Shown here one piece after another: positions 7,313-14,212 of a DNA stretch of 28,638 nt; the stretch's first letter is position 1; each line of letters opens with the position of its first letter. The notes under the pieces are model-generated. The model saw nothing but the letters and a program-made list of their open reading frames with translations. It was not told the origin of the DNA and did no database searches. The DNA is taken from positions 1 to 28,638 of the forward strand of contig JBBQRS010000063.1 in the NCBI GenBank assembly GCA_038214535.1, read 5' to 3'. Source of the stretch: JBBQRS01 sp038214535. GTDB taxonomy: Bacteria > Chloroflexota > Anaerolineae > CG2-30-64-16. The position numbers were made by a program, and so were the translations under genes.

Positions 7313-8305
7313 TTACAGCGCATTCGCCTTCACAAAATCAATCATCTCATCCACCTGGCAGAACGCGAGGCCCGTTACCGTGTCCGCCGCGCCGTAGTAG
7401 ATCGCGATCCGACCCGTCGCCGCGTCGGTGAGCGCGGCGCAGGGGAACACCACGTTCTGCACGTCACCCACCTGTTCATACAGCTTTTGCGGCGAGATCA
7501 GGTAGGGCTTCGTGCGGTACATCACCTTCCACGGCTCCTCCAGATCGAGGAGCATCGCGCCGGCACTGTAGACGAACCCGTTGCACGAGGTCAGCACGCC
7601 GTGATAGAAGAGCAACCAGCCCTCGGTCGTCTCGATGGACGTCGGCCCTGCGCCGATCTTGGTGCTCTGCCAACCGCTGGTCGTCCCCGCCACGAAGCGA
7701 TGGCAGCCCCAGTGGATCAGGTCGGGCGACTCGCTGTAGTAGATGTCGCCGAAGGGGGTGTGCCCGCGGTCGCTGGGCCGGCTAAGGATCGCATACTTCC
7801 CCTTGATCTTGCGCGGGAAGAGCACGCCGTTGCGGTTGTAGGGGATGAAGATGTTCTCCATCTGGTAGAAGGTCTCGAAGTCGTGGGTGTAACCCAGCCC
7901 GATGGTCGGCCAGCCTTCGTAGGCGTTGCACCACGTCACATAGTAACGATCTTCGATCCAGCAGACGCGTGGGTCGTACCCATACTCGAAGGTGTAGGGT
8001 TCGCCACCCGTCTGCACGAACTCGATGCGCTCGTTCTTGAGTTCCCAGTTCAGGCCGTCGGCGCTGCGCCCGCTGTGAATCTGCATCGTGCGCGCCTTGT
8101 CGTCGCAGCGGAAGACCCCCGCGAACGCGCCCTCGTAGGGCACGACCGCGCTGTTAAAAATGCTGTTCGACGACGGGATCAGGTCGCGCGGGATGACGGG
8201 ATTACCCGAGTAGCGCCGCAGCACGTCCGAAACGCCTGTGGCCCGGTCTTCCCACGGGATATTCGGCAGATCATCGCCGATGATGGTGCGCCTTGAAGTA
8301 GACAT
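7313..8305 (-). CDS. GH130 beta-mannoside phosphorylase
   Basis: This 330-aa five-bladed beta-propeller enzyme cleaves beta-mannosides with inorganic phosphate, releasing alpha-mannose 1-phosphate. GH130 signatures include HSGRSADGLNW (about 78-87), GYDPRV with the catalytic Asp at D111, GVLFPRKIKGKYAILSRP, WQSTKIGAGPTSI, GWLLFYHGV and FPCAALTDAATGRIAIYYGAADT near the C-terminus. Length fits the family (300-400), and no signal peptide is present. The start is supported by GAGGAG seven bases before the ATG. It precedes the beta-mannosidase gene in the same direction, as expected for a pathway taking up short beta-manno-oligosaccharides or Man-GlcNAc. Whether the acceptor sugar is mannose, glucose or GlcNAc cannot be decided from sequence reading. 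Confidence 0.93.
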   Translation of the reverse strand: MSTSRRTIIGDDLPNIPWEDRATGVSDVLRRYSGNPVIPRDLIPSSNSIFNSAVVPYEGAFAGVFRCDDKARTMQIHSGRSADGLNWELKNERIEFVQTGGEPYTFEYGYDPRVCWIEDRYYVTWCNAYEGWPTIGLGYTHDFETFYQMENIFIPYNRNGVLFPRKIKGKYAILSRPSDRGHTPFGDIYYSESPDLIHWGCHRFVAGTTSGWQSTKIGAGPTSIETTEGWLLFYHGVLTSCNGFVYSAGAMLLDLEEPWKVMYRTKPYLISPQKLYEQVGDVQNVVFPCAALTDAATGRIAIYYGAADTVTGLAFCQVDEMIDFVKANAL

Positions 8306-8402
8306 AAGATTACTCCTCGACGAGTTAAAGTTGGTTGCGATACAGCCAATATGTGCATTCTACCACCGCTTGCCCGCCGCGCCGTAGTCAACACCATCTC
8401 CA

Positions 8403-8434
8403 GCGGAGTGCGCATCTGAGGATGCGCATTCCGC
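8403..8434. repeat. GTGCGCATC hairpin, copy 1
   Basis: GCGGAGTGCGCATC (8403-8416) pairs with GATGCGCATTCCGC (8421-8434) with one G-T mismatch. The same sequence elements recur at 28436-28506 upstream of the Gfo/Idh/MocA gene, and a related smaller hairpin (GTGCGCA / TGCGCAC) follows at 8461-8480. Confidence 0.75.
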
Positions 8435-8460
8435 CATGACAAGCTCCATCTCGCGGCGAA

Positions 8461-8480
8461 GTGCGCATCTGGCTGCGCAC
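8461..8480. repeat. GTGCGCA small hairpin
   Basis: GTGCGCA (8461-8467) and TGCGCAC (8474-8480) form a 7-bp stem with a six-base loop, flanked by GCGAA on the left and TTCGC on the right. It is a shortened relative of the hairpin at 8403-8434. Confidence 0.55.
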
Positions 8481-8539
8481 CTTCGCGATCTCCGCGCTTC
8501 GCGGTCTTCGCGACCCTTTGCGTCTTCGTGTTCCAAACC
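8481..8539. repeat. CTTCGCG-rich repeat, copy 1
   Basis: This is an irregular array of CTTCGCG-type units ending in TTTGCGTCTTCGTG then TTCCAAACC (8517-8539). The last 23 bases match 9529-9551 with two differences. It fills most of the gap downstream of the phosphotriesterase-family gene. Confidence 0.7.
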
Positions 8540-8562
8540 ATTACGCGCGCACCGCAGGCGAG

Positions 8563-9483
8563 TCAGCGCGCGAACGCCCGAAACGGATTATCCTGCGTCA
8601 GCTTCTCGATCGTCGCGTCATCCACGCCCGCAGCGCGCAACTTCGGCAGGAAGGTCGTGCTCAAATAGGTGAATGGCTGCGGCGCGCCGCCGCCCGGTTG
8701 CGCCGGATCATACCAGCCCATGTCGTGGCTCAACAGCAGTTGATCGGCGTAACCCGCCTCCAGCATCCGCTGGAGGCGCGCGATGTGCGCCGTGTCCTCC
8801 GCCGGGTCCCAGCCGATGTTGTCGTATTCGATCCAGCAGCCGCGCCCCGCCATCTCCAGGTGTAGGTCGAAATCCGGCTCGGCCTGGGTGTGAATCCAGA
8901 TGAAGCGCCCCGGCGCGCCGCCCAGCCCCTCGATGATATCGAGTTGGTCGCGCACCACGCGGCCGCGGATGGTGTGGCTGCCGATGGTCGCGCCGGTCGC
9001 GATGGCGGCGCGCACCCCGGCGCGCAGGATTTTCGTCTCCACCGGGGTGATGCCGTCATCCCCCGCGCTGAGCTTGATGAACCCCGCGCGCACGCCGGAG
9101 CCGATGATGTTGCCGTCCAACTCATCGCGCATCCAGCCGTACAGCGTATCCTCGCTCGATGCGTGCGCCCACGGGGTCACCCACGGCTCGCGATAGACGC
9201 CGGTCGGCGCGACGATGGGGAACCCGGTCGCCTCCGACACGCGTTGCAGGATATCCGCGCGCCGCCCCACGCCGATGGGGCCGCAGTCTACCAGCGCGGT
9301 CACGCCGGCAGCCTGCGCTGCCTCCACCTCCGGCCCCATCCGCGCGATCACATCCTCCGGCTCGGCCTCGCCATATCCCGGCTGATCCCAGGTGCGCAGG
9401 TCCACGAAGATGTGTTCATGCGGCAAAATCATCCCCAGTTCATCGGCTCGTTTCGGCCCTAAAGTCGTGTAAAGATACGTCAT
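8563..9483 (-). CDS. phosphotriesterase-family metal hydrolase
   Basis: This 306-aa amidohydrolase-superfamily protein belongs to the phosphotriesterase/PHP family, whose members act as lactonases or esterases with a binuclear metal centre. All metal ligands are visible: H22 and H24 in LPHEHIFVD, the carboxylated lysine K137 in GFIKLSAG, H170 in TIGSHT, H198 in IWIHTQAE, and D254 in LLSHDMGW. Length agrees with the family. It is cytoplasmic by sequence. Its GGAGG ribosome site, five bases before the ATG, lies at the edge of a CTTCGCG-type repeat. It lies between a glycosyltransferase gene and mannoside-degrading genes, so a sugar lactone substrate is possible, but that is only inference. Confidence 0.92.
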   Translation of the reverse strand: MTYLYTTLGPKRADELGMILPHEHIFVDLRTWDQPGYGEAEPEDVIARMGPEVEAAQAAGVTALVDCGPIGVGRRADILQRVSEATGFPIVAPTGVYREPWVTPWAHASSEDTLYGWMRDELDGNIIGSGVRAGFIKLSAGDDGITPVETKILRAGVRAAIATGATIGSHTIRGRVVRDQLDIIEGLGGAPGRFIWIHTQAEPDFDLHLEMAGRGCWIEYDNIGWDPAEDTAHIARLQRMLEAGYADQLLLSHDMGWYDPAQPGGGAPQPFTYLSTTFLPKLRAAGVDDATIEKLTQDNPFRAFAR

Positions 9484-9490
9484 GGCGTCC

Positions 9491-9551
9491 TCCTTCGCGG
9501 TCTTCGCGCTTCGCTAATTTCGTGTCACTTCGCGTCTTCGTGATCCAAACC
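9491..9551. repeat. CTTCGCG-rich repeat, copy 2
   Basis: This second copy of the CTTCGCG/CTTCGTG array fills the gap between the phosphotriesterase-family start and the GT39 stop. Its last 23 bases (9529-9551) match 8517-8539 at 21 positions. On the minus strand its edge contributes the GGAGG ribosome site of the phosphotriesterase-family gene. Confidence 0.7.
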
Positions 9552-9555
9552 CTCG

Positions 9556-11229
9556 CTACGGCGCAGCATCCCCGTACAACCGCACATCCAGCCCGACGAA
9601 GGGGCGCTCTTCGAGCAGCTTCAGATCCGCGCCCAGCACATCGGGGACGATGCTCTCCGGGTCAGTGTACCAGTTGTGGCTATAAATCAGCCAGACGCGC
9701 TCGCGCTCTTGAATCAGCTCGCGAAGGCGCGGTGCGTCGGCCCGTGTCATCTTCGGTTCCAGCAGGCCACGGTCGAAGAGGTCCACCGGCGCGCCGCGTT
9801 CTTCCACCGGCGGCGCGTTGGCATCGCGAAAATAGTAATCAAACGGAATCTGCACCCACGTCGCGTTGAAAATCAGCAGGTCGCCCGCCTGCGCCTGCTC
9901 TGCGAGATACGCGGCCGCCTCGCGCCACTGCTCCTTTTCGAAATTTGTGTAGTATTGATGCAGTGAGACGCCGCTGATGGCCGCAACTGCGATCAGCGCT
10001 GCCCACATTGCGGGTCGCCACGCTCGCCCCAATTGCTGAACGCCCGCGGCCATCAACAGATAAACCGGCAGCGTCACGTAGATCAGCGTGCGGTCGTAGA
10101 AGATGGGCCGCCGCAGGCTCACCAGCAACTCGCCGAGGATCGGCGCGGCGAACAGGGTTAACAGCAAAAGAGGCAGGGCCGGATGCCGCCGCAGATAGTA
10201 TAAGCCCAATGCACTCAGCCCGGCGAAGACGGCAAAGGCCGGGATGATGAACGCGCTCTGGATAGGAAGGTGCGCGCTGAACAGATTACCCACAGCGGTT
10301 GCAATCGTAGTCAGCGTTGGCTTCTGAATCCAGAACTCCGCATCCACGCCCCGCGCCTGTACCACGAACCCCGGCAGCCATATACTCCACAAGAGCAGAA
10401 TGCCCGCCTGCGCCGCCAGCCAGTTGTGCGCCGAGGGCGGGGTCAGTTGCGCCGGGTAGGCCGCGGTCGCTGGAACGGGCGCGTCAATTCGTTGTTGCCA
10501 CGCGATGAAGCCGAACACAAAGAGGTTCATCGAGAGCGTGAACAGGATCGCCGTGTTGTGGGTGAGCATCGTCGCGACGGTGAAGATAATTAATCCGAGC
10601 CAGCTCAGGTCGGTCGCCGCCGTGCTGAGCGGCAGGCGTCGCTCTGTCCCCGCCCGCCGCGCGCCAAACCACCGCACGATCTGGGCTCCCAACGGCTCCG
10701 AACCCGCCCGCGGGTCGGTGAGCAGCCGGGCCAGGAAGTAGAGCGCGCACGCCGCGTTGAACGCCAGCAGCGTGTACATGCGCGTTTCCTGTGCGAACCG
10801 GACGTGAAACGGCGCGACCGTCAGGATGGCCGCGGCGATCAACCCGCCCGGCGCGCCCAGCAGCCGCCGCCCCAGCAGGAAGATCACCGGGATGGTCGCC
10901 ACGCCGAAGAGGGCCGAGAGCAACCGCACCGCGCCCACCGAATCGCCGAGCGCGGCCATCCAGACGTGCAGGAGCGTGTAATAGAGCGGTGGGTGCTGGT
11001 CTATCTTCAGCAGCCACCCATACACGTCGGGCAGCGGTTGCCTTGCCAGCCAGATCGAGAACGCCTCGTCGAGCCAGAGGCCCTTGCTATCGAGCGCCAG
11101 GACGCGCCGCGCGCCGCCGAGGAGCGTCAGCGCAAGGAGGATGTAGGGAGCGAGGCGATCCACTTTTTGTGACGGCGAAAAGGCAGCGGTGGGGGCGGCT
11201 TCGCGCCGGTCAGCAATGGATTGAGACAT
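9556..11229 (-). CDS. GT39/PMT-type membrane glycosyltransferase
   Basis: This integral membrane protein of about 557 aa has many transmembrane helices and a soluble C-terminal domain. It resembles dolichyl-phosphate-mannose:protein mannosyltransferases and ArnT (GT-C fold), which transfer a sugar from a polyprenyl-phosphate donor at the outer face of the membrane. The catalytic acidic pair is in the first loop, LWLDEAFSIW (D54, E55), followed by IDQHPPLYYTLLHVWM, a family hallmark. RFAQETRMYTLLAF matches the second conserved loop. The frame is open to 11406, but that extension crosses two REP-like palindromes, so ATG 11229 (MSQSIADRREAA) is chosen although no clear ribosome site precedes it. 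Donor and acceptor are unknown. Confidence 0.87.
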   Translation of the reverse strand: MSQSIADRREAAPTAAFSPSQKVDRLAPYILLALTLLGGARRVLALDSKGLWLDEAFSIWLARQPLPDVYGWLLKIDQHPPLYYTLLHVWMAALGDSVGAVRLLSALFGVATIPVIFLLGRRLLGAPGGLIAAAILTVAPFHVRFAQETRMYTLLAFNAACALYFLARLLTDPRAGSEPLGAQIVRWFGARRAGTERRLPLSTAATDLSWLGLIIFTVATMLTHNTAILFTLSMNLFVFGFIAWQQRIDAPVPATAAYPAQLTPPSAHNWLAAQAGILLLWSIWLPGFVVQARGVDAEFWIQKPTLTTIATAVGNLFSAHLPIQSAFIIPAFAVFAGLSALGLYYLRRHPALPLLLLTLFAAPILGELLVSLRRPIFYDRTLIYVTLPVYLLMAAGVQQLGRAWRPAMWAALIAVAAISGVSLHQYYTNFEKEQWREAAAYLAEQAQAGDLLIFNATWVQIPFDYYFRDANAPPVEERGAPVDLFDRGLLEPKMTRADAPRLRELIQERERVWLIYSHNWYTDPESIVPDVLGADLKLLEERPFVGLDVRLYGDAAP

Positions 11230-11295
11230 CACAGAATGGTCATTCGGAGTTACCCATGCCGTCCGTATAGCTCCATTCACGGGGCGCCGTTCCCG

Positions 11296-11324
11296 TAGCC
11301 CGGCGATTTGATCGCCGGGCGGTC
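11296..11324. repeat. REP-like palindrome, forward orientation
   Basis: GCCCGGCGAT (11298-11307) and ATCGCCGGGC (11311-11320) form a perfect 10-bp stem with loop TTG, flanked by TA on the left and GGTC on the right. It is the same family as 4558-4584. Confidence 0.8.
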
Positions 11325-11373
11325 CAGCGCAGCCGACTATAGCGCGTGAAGCGCGGCAGGGCTGGTCACATGC

Positions 11374-11401
11374 GACCGCCCGGATATGAATATCCGGGCT
11401 A
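11374..11401. repeat. REP-like palindrome, reverse orientation
   Basis: GCCCGGATA (11378-11386) and TATCCGGGC (11391-11399) form a perfect 9-bp stem with loop TGAA, flanked by GACC on the left and TA on the right. It mirrors the copy at 11296-11324, giving a head-to-head pair 49 bases apart, like a BIME. Confidence 0.8.
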
Positions 11402-11469
11402 ACCAACAGCGCCGGATCGATCCGGCTGGGCGACTGTGAAAAAGTCTGCGCCGGGGTTTTGCGGTTCTC

Positions 11470-12093
11470 TCATCCGGCGTCGTTGGCCGGTCGCTTGCCC
11501 GCCAGTTCGGCGTGCCGCTGCACGAGCCGGTCAATCTCGTCCGCCGATTCCTTGATGGCGCTGGACAGATCTTGCTGCACCGTCTGCTGATCCATCGCGT
11601 AGACCACGCGCGCCCAGTAGGTGTTGTAAATCATCCCCAGCCAGGTGATAAACTCCAGGTTCTCTTCCAGCGCACGCATCGGGCGGCTGATGAAGAACCC
11701 GATGAACGTGGCGGCGCTCAATCCGGCGAAGACCGCGGCGTAGAGCGGCTGGTCACGCGTCACGCTCATGACGACGGCCGCGATGAAGGACGCGACACCG
11801 ACGGTGAACAGGATGATGTTCATCCAGACGATCAACTGGTAGGGCCGCATGAAGGCATTCAGCAGCTTGCGGAACATCTGGTCGTTGCGTTCCAGCCCCA
11901 GCCGGACGTGTTCGCGCCATACCTTGTACAGTTCATAATCCACCTGCCCTTTGATGGTGGGGTAGGGCAGGCGCGGGTCTTGCGGCCCGGATTGAGCGGG
12001 CGTCCCCTGCGGCGCGCGCACCGGTTCCCAGGGGGGCGGCGCTTCGGTGAATTCCACGGATGACATGACCGTGTCGCTGTTGTTGCTCGCCAT
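11470..12093 (-). CDS. two-helix membrane protein, unknown function
   Basis: This 207-aa protein starts with a disordered, Pro-rich N-terminus (residues 1-45). A helical segment (VDYELYKVWREHVRLGLERNDQMFRKLLNAF) leads to two transmembrane helices at about 86-110 and 116-136. A conserved-looking cytoplasmic tail follows (RPMRALEENLEFITWLGMIYNTYWARV...), then a charged helix. The two-helix hairpin plus this tail recalls the TRADD-N-associated transmembrane domain described in cyanobacteria, but I am not sure of that match. AGGAG seven bases before the ATG supports the start. It is the last gene of a tight operon, 14 bases after the glycosidase/muramidase-like fusion gene, so it probably serves the same envelope process. 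Confidence 0.75.
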   Translation of the reverse strand: MASNNSDTVMSSVEFTEAPPPWEPVRAPQGTPAQSGPQDPRLPYPTIKGQVDYELYKVWREHVRLGLERNDQMFRKLLNAFMRPYQLIVWMNIILFTVGVASFIAAVVMSVTRDQPLYAAVFAGLSAATFIGFFISRPMRALEENLEFITWLGMIYNTYWARVVYAMDQQTVQQDLSSAIKESADEIDRLVQRHAELAGKRPANDAG

Positions 12094-12107
12094 GATGTCG
12101 CTCCTTG

Positions 12108-14201
12108 CTATGCGATGGGCTGCAATGATTGGAATGATTCGTAAAGACGGTTGAGCGTCGAGCCGTAGGTTCCGGTGTGATCCGGCCCGCGATGCAACGC
12201 GGCAAAGGTGTAGAAATCTCTGGCGCGCAGGGCCGAGAGGCGGCGCGAGTCACCGTTCGGGCCGCCGATGAAATCGAACAGCCCGATCACCTGCCGGTTC
12301 TCGCTTTCGGCGAAGTCCTCCATCATCTGATCCACCGACATCTGGCCGATTTGATCGTAGAGCAGGCCGGGCAGGCGCGACGCGCCCATCACCGTCGCCA
12401 TCCGTGTGGCCGTTTCGTCCAGCTTCGCCGCGAACGCGAAGGCTTCCCATTCGTCATCCTGGCTCAGGTGGCATTCGCGCCACGGCAGGTTCGGGTCGGG
12501 TCGCCAGCGATGATCGAGCCACGGGTAGCGCAGGTCGAAGCGGAAATAGCGATGGAACGCGTCCGAGCTGCCTTGCCCCCAGTATTCGTGAAACAGGTGG
12601 TTCTCGAACCGGATGATCAGCCGTCCGTCCGCGCCGATCCCGTCGTCGGCGAGATCGGTCGCGGCCACCGCCACCGCCGCGCCCGGTTCAACACCCAGTG
12701 CGTCGGCGATCCGCATCAGCAACCAGCCGTAGCGGTTCCAGGTGCGGGCGACCCGCTCCGTTTCGCTGTCCTCGCTGCGATCCGTGGCGACGGCCAACTC
12801 CTCAGGCGGGGCCAGCGCGAGATCGGCCAGCTCCTCGCTCCAGCGCAGCGGGCCGCGCCGGGCCGGCGCGCCTTCGGATTCGGTCCCGGTGCGCTTTATC
12901 TTGTCCGGCGTGTAAATCTGCGAGAGCTTCCACTTCACCAGCCGCCGTTCTTCCGCCGTCAGCTTCGTCAGGTCGTCGAGGGCTGTCCCGTCGTATACGC
13001 CCTTGCGATTCTTCGCCAGCGCGTTGAGGCTTAGCCCCGCCTTCGACATGAGGCCCCAGGGCCGCGCCGGGACGAGCACCACGCCTGCGCTGTAAAAGGC
13101 GTCAATCAGCGCCTGGTTGCTGAACCCCGGCTCGATGGTCACATCGGCGATGGGGCCGACCGGTTTCGGCGCGGGTTTTGGCTGGACAACCGGCGCGGGG
13201 ACGGGCGTCGTCGCGGACGGCAGGCGCACGCGATAGGCTGCGGCCGGCTCGCCGCGCATGGCCTGACGGAAATCATCTTGCACGCCGGGCCGGTCCGAGA
13301 TGGACCATTCGGGTTGGTCGGCAGCCTTGAACCAGCGGTAAAGCGTGAGCGCCTGGATCGGCTGGCGGCGCGTGTTCTCGTTCCACCCGGCGATCTCTTC
13401 GAAGGCGGCGCGCACCCAGCCGTTATTGCTTCCATCACCCCAGCCACGATGGCGTTCCGTGGGGTCCGTCTCGGTGATGTACACCGGCAGGCCACGAAAA
13501 CGGGTCGGGATGGCCTCCATCAGGTCTCGATACGAGCGGAACTCGTCGCGCAGGTGATGATAGCCGGGGCTGGGATGCGGAATGTCAACCTTGATTTTGC
13601 CGGGGTCATGCTCGTGGGTGTAGGTGTGTAGCGCTACCCCATCGCACTCGCCCGCGCCGAGCGCCGCGAGGATCTGCGCGAAATACTTGACCCAATCGCC
13701 GGAGGGGTTGGCCGGATAGCGCGTGGTGGCGTTCCACAGGGCTGGCCCCGCGACCAGCACCTGGTCGGCCTGATGCCCCGGCACGCGGTGGATCGCCGTG
13801 CGACAGCGGTGATAGCATTCCGCGTATTGCCCCGGCAGGATCAGTTGGCCGTCGGGCCGCTCGACCTCGTGATTCGGCTCGTTGCCGATGATCCAGATCG
13901 CCGCGCCGCGCGACCGCCCGACGAAGGCGGCGCAGGCTTCGGCAAACCGCCCGTAGAGTTCGGGCCGCGGGATCGTTCCCGATGAACCGAACGCGTGATT
14001 GATCCGCACGATCACGCGCAGCCCCTGGCGCGCCAACGATGTGTAATCAGCCGCGGGCACGTTGTCCGGCTCGTGGCCGATGGCAGCCATCTCTAGCACC
14101 CAGCCGGGCCGCCCCGACTCGGTCATCAATCGCTCGCCTCCGGCTTCGTGCAGGCCGTAGATGTAAGGGGGAAAGTGCTCCGCCCGAGGCTCGACGCTCA
14201 T
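12108..14201 (-). CDS. TIM-barrel glycosidase-like domain fused to DUF3380 muramidase-like domain
   Basis: This 697-aa protein has two parts. Residues 1-320 look like a clan-A TIM barrel glycosidase: IWIIGNEPN carries the expected acid/base E108 and VYITETDPTE the expected nucleophile E244, with VALHTYTHEHDP between them. A Pro/Ala linker follows (about 329-349). Residues 485-695 resemble the DUF3380 N-acetylmuramidase family: MRIADALGVEPGAAVAVAAT, GRLIIRFENHLFHEYW, and LFDFI...LRARDFYTFAALHRGP near the end. The usual catalytic Glu of DUF3380 (VE just before a Gly-rich turn) appears replaced; here I read ATD (D516). No signal peptide is visible, which is unexpected for a cell-wall enzyme. AGGAG precedes the ATG by seven bases, and the gene lies 11 bases after the L,D-transpeptidase gene. 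Confidence 0.78.
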   Translation of the reverse strand: MSVEPRAEHFPPYIYGLHEAGGERLMTESGRPGWVLEMAAIGHEPDNVPAADYTSLARQGLRVIVRINHAFGSSGTIPRPELYGRFAEACAAFVGRSRGAAIWIIGNEPNHEVERPDGQLILPGQYAECYHRCRTAIHRVPGHQADQVLVAGPALWNATTRYPANPSGDWVKYFAQILAALGAGECDGVALHTYTHEHDPGKIKVDIPHPSPGYHHLRDEFRSYRDLMEAIPTRFRGLPVYITETDPTERHRGWGDGSNNGWVRAAFEEIAGWNENTRRQPIQALTLYRWFKAADQPEWSISDRPGVQDDFRQAMRGEPAAAYRVRLPSATTPVPAPVVQPKPAPKPVGPIADVTIEPGFSNQALIDAFYSAGVVLVPARPWGLMSKAGLSLNALAKNRKGVYDGTALDDLTKLTAEERRLVKWKLSQIYTPDKIKRTGTESEGAPARRGPLRWSEELADLALAPPEELAVATDRSEDSETERVARTWNRYGWLLMRIADALGVEPGAAVAVAATDLADDGIGADGRLIIRFENHLFHEYWGQGSSDAFHRYFRFDLRYPWLDHRWRPDPNLPWRECHLSQDDEWEAFAFAAKLDETATRMATVMGASRLPGLLYDQIGQMSVDQMMEDFAESENRQVIGLFDFIGGPNGDSRRLSALRARDFYTFAALHRGPDHTGTYGSTLNRLYESFQSLQPIA

Positions 14202-14212
14202 GCTGGCGCTCC

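Noticed and set aside
8481..8539. Possible CRISPR-like array of CTTCGCG units
   Set aside because: Units are only 7-10 bases, irregular, and without spacers. A similar copy occurs at 9491-9551. It is a dispersed repeat, not a CRISPR.
11230..11406. N-terminal extension of the GT39 protein by 59 residues
   Set aside because: This stretch covers two REP-like palindromes and has no hydrophobic or conserved sequence. The protein makes sense from ATG 11229.
12177..13034. 285-codon open frame on the plus strand
   Set aside because: It is a shadow of the glycosidase/muramidase-like fusion gene, with no ribosome site and no motif.
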